Shown: piece after piece, positions 1-6,942 of the stretch | How positions within the stretch are numbered: the first letter of the stretch is position 1 | How the letters are laid out: every line of letters starts with the position of its first letter | Source of the DNA: Streptomyces griseus | Lineage (GTDB): Bacteria; Bacteroidota; Bacteroidia; Chitinophagales; Chitinophagaceae | Direction of reading: 5' to 3' | Assembly: GCA_943323705.2 (NCBI GenBank) | Contig: CALPIT020000130.1 | Span: 1-7,345 of the forward strand | Length of the DNA: 7,345 nucleotides | The notes under the pieces: generated by a model | Told to the model about the DNA's origin: nothing | Databases searched by the model: none | Seen by the model: only the letters and a program-made list of their open reading frames with translations | Translations under genes and position numbers: made by a program

Positions 1-429
1 AAATCCGATACGTGGTACTCTGTAACGGTTAGCTTGACGCCATACAGTTTCAGATTGTGGTTCAACGCCAGATACAGCACAGAACAAAGCCAATAAACCA
101 TCCAATACACGAAGTGAACGTTCTACTTCCACAGTAAAATCCACGTGACCCGGAGTATCGATGATGTTGAACTTGAATTGTTTTGTATCCGCATTTTTAA
201 CGCCTTGTACAGTTGGGAAGTTCCAGAAGCAAGTGGTAGCAGCTGAAGTAATAGTGATACCTCTTTCTTGTTCCTGAGCCATCCAGTCCATCGTAGCAGC
301 ACCTTCGTGCACCTCTCCGATTTTGTGATTCACACCCGTATAATAAAGAATACGTTCGGTGGTAGTGGTTTTACCGGCATCAATGTGAGCGGCAATACCA
401 AAGTTTCGTTGATAACGTAAATCTGCCAT
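1..429 (-). CDS. fusA: Elongation factor G, N-terminal part (runs off left edge)
   Basis: This is the translational GTPase that drives ribosomal translocation and, with RRF, ribosome recycling in the cytoplasm. The window holds 143 codons from the ATG at 429-427. The G1/P-loop AHIDAGKT is at residues 14-21, the switch I segment QERGITIT at 54-61, and the G3 motif DTPGH at 91-95 with the family's catalytic His at 95. AVSGVEPQSETVW at 118-130 is also typical of EF-G. Between switch I and G3 there is a stretch about 6 residues longer than in E. coli EF-G (around 68-87), which looks like a lineage variation. The start is firm: MADLRYQRNFGIAAHID matches the usual N-terminus, and an A-rich stretch without Shine-Dalgarno precedes it. 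The gene normally follows rpsG directly; here it has its own promoter at 599-629. The rest of the protein lies outside the window. Confidence 0.97.
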   Translation of the reverse strand, partial: MADLRYQRNFGIAAHIDAGKTTTTERILYYTGVNHKIGEVHEGAATMDWMAQEQERGITITSAATTCFWNFPTVQGVKNADTKQFKFNIIDTPGHVDFTVEVERSLRVLDGLLALFCAVSGVEPQSETVWRQANRYRVPRIGF

Positions 430-598
430 GTTTGTATTTAATTTTTATTGATTGAAATTTTTTGAATGCAATGTGCAGTTTCCTGCAATGGATATGCTTT
501 AATTATTCAGCATACAACGTTTAATATGGTGAGTTATGCTCTCATTTGATGCTAAATAGTTCAGCTAATAAATAACTTTTCTGAATCTTTTAGCGGCG
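430..598 (-). other. fusA 5' leader with a small GAAA-tetraloop hairpin
   Basis: This is the untranslated stretch between the inferred fusA transcription start and its ATG. It has no convincing ORF. On the minus strand 487-474 forms a 5-bp stem TGCAG/CTGCA closed by a GAAA loop, a stable GNRA tetraloop. The sequence next to the ATG is A/T-rich (AATTAAATACAAAC), as is usual for Bacteroidetes initiation sites. The length leaves room for leader-mediated control of EF-G synthesis, but I recognise no known riboswitch or ribosomal-protein binding structure. The hairpin is short enough to be chance. Confidence 0.3.
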
Positions 599-629
599 CA
601 AATGTAACCATTTAATGTAAGCTAGCAAA
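599..629 (-). promoter_or_regulatory. Bacteroidetes-type housekeeping promoter driving fusA
   Basis: On the minus strand TTTG (629-626) is followed after exactly 19 nt by TACATTTG (606-599). This fits the Bacteroidetes primary-sigma consensus TTTG-N19-TAnnTTTG in every fixed position. Transcription would begin near 592-596, giving a leader of about 165 nt before the fusA ATG. The site makes sense because fusA is cut off from the str operon promoter by intervening genes and by a terminator after rpsG. The match and spacing are seen directly; activity is inferred. Confidence 0.72.
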
Positions 630-655
630 GGGAAACAGATTTTTTTATTGACATT

Positions 656-689
656 TTGCACTAAAAATCAGCCTGTTTGTTTAACTTTC
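656..689 (+). promoter_or_regulatory. Weak candidate promoter for the DUF4919-like gene
   Basis: TAACTTTC (682-689) resembles the TAnnTTTG box, and a TTG (656-658) lies 23 nt upstream, at the long end of spacings accepted in flavobacteria. The box ends 21 nt before the ATG at 711, which would give a short leader. The last base of the box and the spacing are off consensus, so this is tentative. If real, it would rule out the upstream in-frame TTG at 648 as a start. Confidence 0.2.
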
Positions 690-710
690 GCCTCCGAAAA
701 CCCATTTTCA

Positions 711-1685
711 ATGACTGCAAGAATATTTTTTTTGATAACAGCCTTGTTAATCAGCAAATTGGCTTACGAACAAACTGAAACGCCACCCTCACCTCCATTT
801 ATATACAAAAGAGATTTTAAACCCATAGTTGATAGCACTCAAGATAGAACCAGCAGCTTGTATTATCAAAAACTCATTATTCGTTACTTGAACAATGATT
901 CCACACTCACGAACGCAGAAGTTTTGGCCTTAATGATTGGTTATACAGAAAACCCACATTACAAGCCATTGGAAGACATGGAGAAAGAACAAGAGATTTT
1001 TGATTTGAATATGAATGGAGAGTGTAGAGAAGTCATCAAAAGATCAAGACCTTTTTTGCAAACACATCCATTAAGTTTACTCGTTCTCAGAGAAATATCT
1101 TACGCCTACCAGCAGGTAAGCAAAAGAGAATTTCAACCAAATTTGATAATGGATTCTGCAGTTTTATATCAGGACAGTGGCACCTACTTCATGAACTTGA
1201 ATGACAAAATCATGGAAGCTATGATCTACAGCGGAAAAGGCAGAACGCCCGAAACTCCAATTTTCTCGTTAGGTATAGCGGATGGTGAATACTTTATTCC
1301 TAATGTCGGATTCAGAATTGAAACAGATGGCCAAAAAGAAAAAAAGGACACAGAATGGAATAAAGATGGAAATTTCTTAGAAGTCATTACCGCTTTGGTA
1401 GACAATGTGAATGTGAGAAAATATTACTTCATCATCCAGCATGCCAAACAGAAAATTGATGACGATGCCGCAAATGAACTAGCTGCTAAAAAAGCAGAAA
1501 AAGAAAAAAAAGCAGAGAAGAATAAGAAAAAAGCCAAGGATAAAAAAGCAGCGGCGCTTAAACAGGAAAAAATGTTTCAGCAAACAGACTCGATTATTCC
1601 AGAACTAAAAGGTTTGATACCTGGATACGATTCTATTCCTGTTCAGAATGCCATAGATACAATTCAAACTAAATCAGTAAATTAA
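711..1685 (+). CDS. Secreted DUF4919-like protein with lysine-rich C-terminal tail
   Basis: This is a 324-residue protein of unknown function. The N-terminus MTARIFFLITALLISKLAY is a probable signal peptide, so the protein is likely periplasmic or surface-exposed. Residues about 35-246 read like the Bacteroidetes DUF4919 family: an early YYQKLIIRYLNND segment, LMIGYTENPHYKPL (74-87), the Gly-rich SGKGRTPETPIFSLGIADG (174-192), and KYYFIIQ (237-243) in place of the usual YFNI-type strand. A Lys/Glu/Ala-rich, probably helical or coiled stretch follows (about 250-288), then a tail with three D-S/T-I motifs (Asp 293, 307, 316). The ATG at 711 is preferred over an in-frame TTG at 648 because it places the hydrophobic segment at the N-terminus. 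The stop abuts that of the convergent gene on the other strand with no intervening base. The family assignment is by eye and no biochemical role is known to me. Confidence 0.8.
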   Translation: MTARIFFLITALLISKLAYEQTETPPSPPFIYKRDFKPIVDSTQDRTSSLYYQKLIIRYLNNDSTLTNAEVLALMIGYTENPHYKPLEDMEKEQEIFDLNMNGECREVIKRSRPFLQTHPLSLLVLREISYAYQQVSKREFQPNLIMDSAVLYQDSGTYFMNLNDKIMEAMIYSGKGRTPETPIFSLGIADGEYFIPNVGFRIETDGQKEKKDTEWNKDGNFLEVITALVDNVNVRKYYFIIQHAKQKIDDDAANELAAKKAEKEKKAEKNKKKAKDKKAAALKQEKMFQQTDSIIPELKGLIPGYDSIPVQNAIDTIQTKSVN

Positions 1686-2501
1686 TTACCACTCGATAAA
1701 GTAAATTAACTTCCAAGGACCTTTAATAGCGTAGGTTTCACTGAGGTTGGTTATTTTTTCAGGCTGGGTTAAAAAAAGTTCAATGTTATGATCAAGGTTT
1801 TTGATCTGTAATTCCTGAAATGCTTTTGCATATAGCTTTACCTCTCCCAGTTTATTGGTATTTTCAAAAAACTCATGTCGTGTTTTTTCGCTGTAGGTAA
1901 GCATAAAACTATTGCCTAAACCGTTGGCATCTTCATCAAACCATTCGTAATGGCGGTATATCGGATAAGTATCAGCAGGATAGGCAATGTTTACATATTG
2001 TGTACTTAAATCTGCAGTTATTTTCTTAGGCCTTCTACCTTTAGCATTGGGAATAATAATGCTTCCCCAGCCTTTCGATTCATCATCGTTAACCATTCCT
2101 TCGAGGTTGTTCTGATCAAGATCCGTTGGAATTCTAATGTTAGAAATGTATTTGAAATAGTCTTGATTTTTTTTTGAAGTATCAGACTCCAAGATTAGAA
2201 AGAATGAATCGTCCGACCAATTTACAGAGTCAATATTTCCGGCAATGTTCTTTCCTGAACCAATGTTGATAATGAAATTACCAGTCGCGTCTACCTCTAT
2301 TGTATTTTTTTCGGAGAAAACAAGATTACCATTCGCTGAATGCTGAACAATTGAAGTTTTAAGAAAATAGGCTTGATTGATCATTTTCGAGGCTTTGTCT
2401 GAAGAAATTTTTCCAAGATTTGTTTGAAATGCAATTTGCTGAGCAGAGGTATTATGTAAGGAAAAGAAAAAAAAGATTGAAAAAAGGGCCTTTGCATTCA
2501 T
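1686..2501 (-). CDS. Secreted protein with N-terminal T9SS-associated beta-sandwich-like domain, function unknown
   Basis: This is a 271-residue protein. MNAKALFSIFFFFSLHNTSA is a clear signal peptide with likely cleavage after Ala20; the next residues are QQ, so it is not a lipoprotein. Residues about 42-127 (AYFLKTSIVQHSANGN, VFSEKNTIEVDATGNFIINIGSG, then the IDSVNWSDDSFFLILESD strand pair) resemble the N-terminal domain of many Bacteroidetes secreted proteins, which normally begins with a QGINYQAV-like stretch and has FLKVEMD at the equivalent strand. The C-terminal half (about 140-271) I do not recognise. It is rich in aromatic and charged residues, and no T9SS sorting domain is seen, so simple Sec export to the periplasm or outer membrane is likely. 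The ATG at 2501 is chosen over an in-frame TTG at 2525 because it starts the signal peptide. It is divergent from the 2721 gene and convergent with the 711 gene. Confidence 0.78.
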   Translation of the reverse strand: MNAKALFSIFFFFSLHNTSAQQIAFQTNLGKISSDKASKMINQAYFLKTSIVQHSANGNLVFSEKNTIEVDATGNFIINIGSGKNIAGNIDSVNWSDDSFFLILESDTSKKNQDYFKYISNIRIPTDLDQNNLEGMVNDDESKGWGSIIIPNAKGRRPKKITADLSTQYVNIAYPADTYPIYRHYEWFDEDANGLGNSFMLTYSEKTRHEFFENTNKLGEVKLYAKAFQELQIKNLDHNIELFLTQPEKITNLSETYAIKGPWKLIYFIEW

Positions 2502-2607
2502 GATTTTGAGTGGTTGATTCGCCAATTCAATTAACTTCTGTAATTCTCGGTTTTTGTTACTTAGCTGTACGGTAAGTTTTAGAAAATCCTGTAATTATTA
2601 CAAAAGC

Positions 2608-2615
2608 CAAAATTA
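2608..2615 (-). promoter_or_regulatory. Candidate -7 box for the minus-strand secreted-protein gene
   Basis: On the minus strand this reads TAATTTTG, a full match to TAnnTTTG. It would start transcription near 2602 and give a leader of about 100 nt to the ATG at 2501. The position 19 nt upstream reads TTTT rather than TTTG, so the -33 element is weak. The location in the divergent intergenic region is right for this gene. Confidence 0.35.
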
Positions 2616-2720
2616 GCAAACTAAGCATTATAAAAAAATTCAGTTTGTTGATTTTTTTTTACCTTTATGCGCTGTGAATTTATAGCCAATTCTATTGATT
2701 CAAAACCCAATGATGATTTT

Positions 2721-3098
2721 ATGAGATTGTTCAAAATTTTCTTGTTGCTCACCTTTACATTTTTTTCTGTTTCTTCATTTTCAATTCATAATGAGAACAC
2801 AGCAAAATACAATTTGCAATTTGAATATTATATCTACATTTCAGGAGTTACAGAAAGAGGCGATGTGTTATCTCTTCAGGAGTTAATTCAAAAAAAAGAA
2901 GGCGTCAGTTTTTTTATGGCAGAGCGATTTCCGGTAAGATGTTTTGTTTTGAAATCTAACCGCTCTATCACCGAAGCCGAATTTAAAAAATGGATACCCG
3001 AAAAATATATTGTCAAAAGCTTTGGCCAAGGAAATCCTGCCAAAGAAGCAGCCTATCGAATCTACAACCAAACTAAAAAATCAAATCAAAAAAGATGA
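2721..3098 (+). CDS. Small secreted protein, possible ferredoxin-like fold, coupled to the repeat adhesin
   Basis: This 125-residue protein is not one I recognise. MRLFKIFLLLTFTFFSVSSFS is a strong signal peptide, so the mature part is about 104 residues. Its predicted order is strand (FEYYIYISGV), helix (VLSLQELIQKKEGV), strand (SFFMAERFPV), strand (RCFVLKS), helix (TEAEFKKWI), strand (YIVKSFGQ), a beta-alpha-beta-beta-alpha-beta pattern like HMA/ferredoxin-like domains, but with a single Cys (74) and no CxxC metal site. It ends in a basic tail. The ATG at 2721 is preferred over the in-frame ATG at 2667, which would put 18 polar residues before the signal peptide and overlaps a possible promoter box (TACCTTTA, 2660-2667; no matching -33). 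The stop overlaps the next start as ATGA (3095-3098), so the two genes form an operon. The role may be in the export or surface function of the adhesin, but that is inference. Confidence 0.75.
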   Translation: MRLFKIFLLLTFTFFSVSSFSIHNENTAKYNLQFEYYIYISGVTERGDVLSLQELIQKKEGVSFFMAERFPVRCFVLKSNRSITEAEFKKWIPEKYIVKSFGQGNPAKEAAYRIYNQTKKSNQKR

Positions 3099-6000
3099 GA
3101 TTAAGCATTGCATTGTTTTTTTCATTTTTGACGCTAATCAACACCGATATTTTTGCACAAACCTTCAATGGCGGTGGTGGTGCCATTCCGGATGGCGGAG
3201 CTACACCAACATGCTTTCCAATTAATGTAACCGGCATAGGAACAATCAATACAAACTTTGGATTAGCCAGCGTTTGTTTGGATATTACACATACCTGGGT
3301 TTCGGATTTAGAAATTGCATTACAAGCTCCCGATGGCACCATTATTTTTCTTTCTGTTCAAAATGGCGGGTCTGGAGACAATTACACAGGAACATGTTTT
3401 TCCGGAACTGCTCTGGCATCCATTTCTATTGGAACAGCACCATTCACAGGTACATATCTTCCAGATGAACCTCTAGGTGCGATTAATAATGGCCAAAATG
3501 CAAATGGAACCTGGTCATTATGCATACAAGATGTACTCGGTTTATTTACAGGAACGCTTAACAGCTGGAGCATCACTTTCAACAATACCCCTGCCCCACC
3601 TCCTCCTGCACAGCCACCATGCTTAGGGAATCCTCCTGCAGCAGACGACTGTTCAGGCGCTACAGCAGTTTGTAATTTTAGTGGATATTGTGGCAATACT
3701 TCAAGTGCGTATAACCCAGATGAATGGCCTGAACTTAGCGCAGAATTTTGTGGTACGATGGAGAATAATTCATTTATCACCTTTATAGCTTCGGCACCGA
3801 TTGCTTCATTTAATGTTTGGGTAACCAATAGTACTAATGGCGATGGTATACAAATGATGTTTTATGATGGAGGTTGTGGCTCAGGTGCCGTAACTTCTCA
3901 AGGTTGCTATTCTCAAATTCAACCCAGTACTTTCCCTACAGCAATCACTGCAGCAAATTTAATTGTCGGCAATACTTATTATTTAATGTTTGATGGCTAT
4001 GCCGGTGATGTTTGTGATTACACCATAGCACCGATATCTGGCGTTAATATTCTTGATGTGTCCACAAGTGTGGGATCTGGCGGCTCAACATCTTCTGCCA
4101 CAATTTGCATTGGGGAAAGTGTAAACCTTACCGCCTCAGGTGGAAATGGAACTTATACATGGACTGGCGTTGGCTTAAATATAACAACTGGTCCTACCGT
4201 AATTGCAACTCCTACTGTTACCACAGTTTATTCTGTCACATCTTCTGACCCGGGTGGCAATTGCCCAATTACTAAAGATTTTACCGTAAACGTTACAATA
4301 ATACCCAATCCTCCTGTAGTTACCTCCCCAGTATCATATTGTCAAAATACCACAGCACTACCCCTTACCGCAAATGGCACCGATTTGCTTTGGTACACTA
4401 CTTTAACCGGTGGCCCTGCAGGAACTACAACCGCACCAACTCCTTCAACTGCTACATTGGGAAGTATCACTTATTATGTGAGTCAAACATTAACCTGCGG
4501 TGAAAGTATTCGAGTTCCTATTGTTGTTAATATTACTAACGGTACACCTGAGCCGACGGTGAGTTCTCCTGTCAGCTTTTGTGAAAATAGCACAGCAACT
4601 GAACTTACTGCTACAGGTAACGGATTGTTATGGTATACGAATGCAACAGGAGGAGTCGGTAACTCAACTGCACCAATTCCTTCAACAGCAACGCCTGGTA
4701 ATACAGTTTATTATGTAACTCAGAGCGGCAACTGCGGTGAAAGCCCAAGAACTCCAATAACAGTAACTATCAAACCATTACCAGCTCCTCCTACTGTTAC
4801 TACACCTCTCACTTATTGTGTTGGATCGCCTACAAGTCAACTAACCGCAATAGGCACCAATCTAAATTGGTATAATTTTGGATCAGGCGGCACTGCATTG
4901 GCCACAGCCCCAACACCTTCATCTGCAACAATTGGCAACTCAGCATATTATGTAAGTCAAACAGTAAATAATTGTGAGGGGCCACGTGCACCCATTGTAG
5001 TTACAATCGTTGCAGCTACAGCAACTCCAATTGTGATTTCTCCTGTAATATATTGCCAGGATGCAATTGCTACCCCACTAACAGCGTCGGGTAGTGGATT
5101 ATTGTGGTACACAACTTCGACAGGTGGTACTGGAAATGCAATTGCTCCTACTCCATCAACAACTACATCCGGATCTACCATTTATTATGTAAGTCAAACA
5201 ACAAACTGTGGAGAGAGTCCAAGATCCTCAATAACGGTTACGGTTAACCCAACACCTTCAGCTCCAACCGTAGGTGCACCATTGTCGTATTGCATCGGAG
5301 CTGTTGCAGTTCCATTAACCGCAACAGGAACAAACTTATTCTGGTATACCATACCTACTGGAGGAAGTGGTGTAAGCAGCTTAATTCCTTCCACGTCTTC
5401 TGTTGGCACAACTACTTATTATGTCAATCAAACTGTTTTGGGATGCGTAAGTCCTATGGCAAATTTGGATGTCACAATAACCGGGTTACCACCAGCACCC
5501 GTTGTTAACCCCGCTTCTTATACTTACTGCCAGCTCGAACCATCTCAAGAGCTTACTGCCATTGGTGACAATCTTTTGTGGTACACTTCAGCAACTGGAG
5601 GAACTGGAAGTAATGCAGCTCCAATTCCTTCTACATTAAGTACAGGGACTATATCTTATTTTGTTTCGCAAACTTTAAGTTGCGGAGAAAGTCCCAGAGC
5701 TGAAATAACTGTTATCATAAATTCTACACCTCTTGCGCCACAAGTAATTTCACCCGTAGTTTACTGCCAGGGTGTAACTCCAATTGTACTTTCCGCTAAC
5801 GGAAATAACTTATTGTGGTACGATGTTAATTCCGGAGGAACAGGTTCATCAACCCCGCCAATTCCATCTACAATAAACGTAGGCAATACTAGTTTTTTTG
5901 TAAGTGCTACAATAGGCTCATGTGAAGGACCAAGAGCTGAAATAGTTGTTACGGTAAATGTAACACCTGCGGCTCCATTGGTTAGTAGTCCAGTTACATA

Positions 6001-6940
6001 TTGCAAAGGCAATGCTACAAACTCATTATCTGCTACAGGTGCTAATTTACTTTGGTACACTAATTCAACAGGAGGAACGGGCACAAACATTTCTCCATTT
6101 CCATCAACCAATAACACCGGAACCGTTGGTTATTATGTGAGTCAAACCATTGGAGTATGTGAAGGACCAAGGAATAATTTAAATGTAATTACTTTGGCAA
6201 CTCCTAATGTTGGCCCGGATAAAAAAGATACTGTTTGTTTTGGTTCAAGCTATAATTTAACCCGAGTTTTTAATACAACAGGACTAACAGTCAATTGGAC
6301 TCAAAATAACATTCCTGTTATTGATCCTACTTTAATTACAACTTCAGGCATTTACCAAATAGATGTCACTAATTCAAATGGATGTGCGGATACCGCATTG
6401 TTTACTTTTAATGTTCGCCCTCCAGTTAATGCTAATGCCGGAAATGACACGATTGCAGTGAAGAATGGCGCACATCAATTATTTGCAATTGGAGGAGATC
6501 GATATGAATGGACTCCTTCTACGATGCTTAATTTCTCTAACATTCAAAATCCGATTGCTACATTAAGTGATGATCAACTTTTTGTGGTAACCGCTTATAA
6601 CAGCATCGGTTGCTCCGATAAAGACTCTGTGTTTATTAAAGTGTTTCAACAACCCAAAGACTACTACTATATCCCTAATGCATTTTCTCCTAATGATGAC
6701 GGCCTCAATGATATTTTCCGACCAATTCCTGTAGGAATAAATTCACCCGATTGTGAATGGTTTAGGATTTATAACCGGTTTGGACAGTTAATTTTTTCTA
6801 CTACCCAGTGGTTGAAAGGATGGGATGGGACTTTTAAAAATAAGAAACAACCAATTGGCACCTATGTATGGTCGTTAGGTTATAAAGAAAAGAATGGTTC
6901 TACGAAGGTGCTGACTGGCACTGTTTTAATTATGAAATAA
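3095..6940 (+). CDS. Large surface/secreted protein: P domain, eight Ig-like repeats, T9SS type B sorting domain
   Basis: This is a 1281-residue protein, probably exported by Sec and then T9SS to act outside the cell as an adhesin or matrix component. Domains in order: signal peptide 1-21 (cleavage after IFA); P/homoB domain about 41-163, ending in the typical NGTWSLCIQD and GTLNSWSITF strands; Pro-rich linker 166-175; Cys-rich region about 176-315 (ADDCSGATAVCNF onward) of a kind common in Bacteroidetes exoproteins; PKD/Ig-like domain about 335-404; eight Ig-like repeats 405-1035; two more beta-domains about 1036-1108 and 1109-1187; and a gliding-motility/CHU_C C-terminal domain about 1190-1281 with IPNAFSPNDDGLND, FRIYNRFGQLIF, W-x-GWDGTFKN and PIGTYVWSLGYK. 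No protease catalytic domain accompanies the P domain. Its ATG overlaps the stop of the small upstream gene, with an A-rich initiation region. SprB-like adhesins are the nearest functional analogy; the ligand is unknown. Confidence 0.93.
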   Translation: MRLSIALFFSFLTLINTDIFAQTFNGGGGAIPDGGATPTCFPINVTGIGTINTNFGLASVCLDITHTWVSDLEIALQAPDGTIIFLSVQNGGSGDNYTGTCFSGTALASISIGTAPFTGTYLPDEPLGAINNGQNANGTWSLCIQDVLGLFTGTLNSWSITFNNTPAPPPPAQPPCLGNPPAADDCSGATAVCNFSGYCGNTSSAYNPDEWPELSAEFCGTMENNSFITFIASAPIASFNVWVTNSTNGDGIQMMFYDGGCGSGAVTSQGCYSQIQPSTFPTAITAANLIVGNTYYLMFDGYAGDVCDYTIAPISGVNILDVSTSVGSGGSTSSATICIGESVNLTASGGNGTYTWTGVGLNITTGPTVIATPTVTTVYSVTSSDPGGNCPITKDFTVNVTIIPNPPVVTSPVSYCQNTTALPLTANGTDLLWYTTLTGGPAGTTTAPTPSTATLGSITYYVSQTLTCGESIRVPIVVNITNGTPEPTVSSPVSFCENSTATELTATGNGLLWYTNATGGVGNSTAPIPSTATPGNTVYYVTQSGNCGESPRTPITVTIKPLPAPPTVTTPLTYCVGSPTSQLTAIGTNLNWYNFGSGGTALATAPTPSSATIGNSAYYVSQTVNNCEGPRAPIVVTIVAATATPIVISPVIYCQDAIATPLTASGSGLLWYTTSTGGTGNAIAPTPSTTTSGSTIYYVSQTTNCGESPRSSITVTVNPTPSAPTVGAPLSYCIGAVAVPLTATGTNLFWYTIPTGGSGVSSLIPSTSSVGTTTYYVNQTVLGCVSPMANLDVTITGLPPAPVVNPASYTYCQLEPSQELTAIGDNLLWYTSATGGTGSNAAPIPSTLSTGTISYFVSQTLSCGESPRAEITVIINSTPLAPQVISPVVYCQGVTPIVLSANGNNLLWYDVNSGGTGSSTPPIPSTINVGNTSFFVSATIGSCEGPRAEIVVTVNVTPAAPLVSSPVTYCKGNATNSLSATGANLLWYTNSTGGTGTNISPFPSTNNTGTVGYYVSQTIGVCEGPRNNLNVITLATPNVGPDKKDTVCFGSSYNLTRVFNTTGLTVNWTQNNIPVIDPTLITTSGIYQIDVTNSNGCADTALFTFNVRPPVNANAGNDTIAVKNGAHQLFAIGGDRYEWTPSTMLNFSNIQNPIATLSDDQLFVVTAYNSIGCSDKDSVFIKVFQQPKDYYYIPNAFSPNDDGLNDIFRPIPVGINSPDCEWFRIYNRFGQLIFSTTQWLKGWDGTFKNKKQPIGTYVWSLGYKEKNGSTKVLTGTVLIMK
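4307..6199 (+). repeat. Eight in-frame Ig-like repeats (about 237 bp each) inside the adhesin gene
   Basis: Repeats start at 4307, 4544, 4781, 5018, 5255, 5489, 5729 and 5966, and are 78-80 codons long. Each unit has a PxxPxVxSPVxYC opening, a core of LTAxGxxLLWY followed by GGTG, PxPST, a YYVSQT strand, and a second Cys. Seven units have CGESxR or CEGPR at that Cys; the fifth has CVSPMA. The two Cys per unit could form a disulfide. The protein is well conserved while the DNA has drifted, apart from patches such as TATTATGTnAGTCAAAC in several units. The pattern fits the Ig-like modules found with CHU_C proteins, spacing the N-terminal domains away from the cell surface. Confidence 0.93.
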
Positions 6941-6942
6941 GG

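Noticed and set aside
648..653. TTGACA at 648-653 as an E. coli-type -35 box
   Set aside because: There is no TATAAT-like box at a suitable distance, and this phylum uses a different primary promoter consensus.
648..710. N-terminal extension of the DUF4919-like protein from a TTG codon at 648
   Set aside because: It would bury the hydrophobic signal segment after 21 non-typical residues; the ATG at 711 gives a normal exported N-terminus.
2502..2525. Extension of the minus-strand secreted protein from a TTG codon at 2525
   Set aside because: The eight extra residues precede a complete signal peptide that starts at the ATG at 2501.
2838..3020. Heavy-metal-binding (HMA) domain in the small secreted protein
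   Set aside because: The possible fold order is similar, but the CxxC metal site is absent and only one cysteine is present, so metal transfer is not supported.
2883..3342. Short open frames on both strands around the junction of the small gene and the adhesin
   Set aside because: They overlap two genes with clear signal peptides and a typical ATGA junction; none shows coding features of its own.
3382..3828. Long open frame on the minus strand opposite the adhesin's P-domain and linker region
   Set aside because: It lies antisense to a well-supported coding region, its composition mirrors the Gly/Pro/Thr-rich codons opposite, and it has no signal peptide or recognisable motif.
4957..6117. 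Series of minus-strand open frames across the Ig repeats
   Set aside because: They recur with the repeat period and have similar Val/Pro/Gly-rich translations, as expected from shadows of a repeated coding sequence.
4307..6199. Possible CRISPR array or noncoding satellite because of regular spacing
   Set aside because: The unit is about 237 bp, keeps one reading frame throughout and encodes a conserved Ig-like module.
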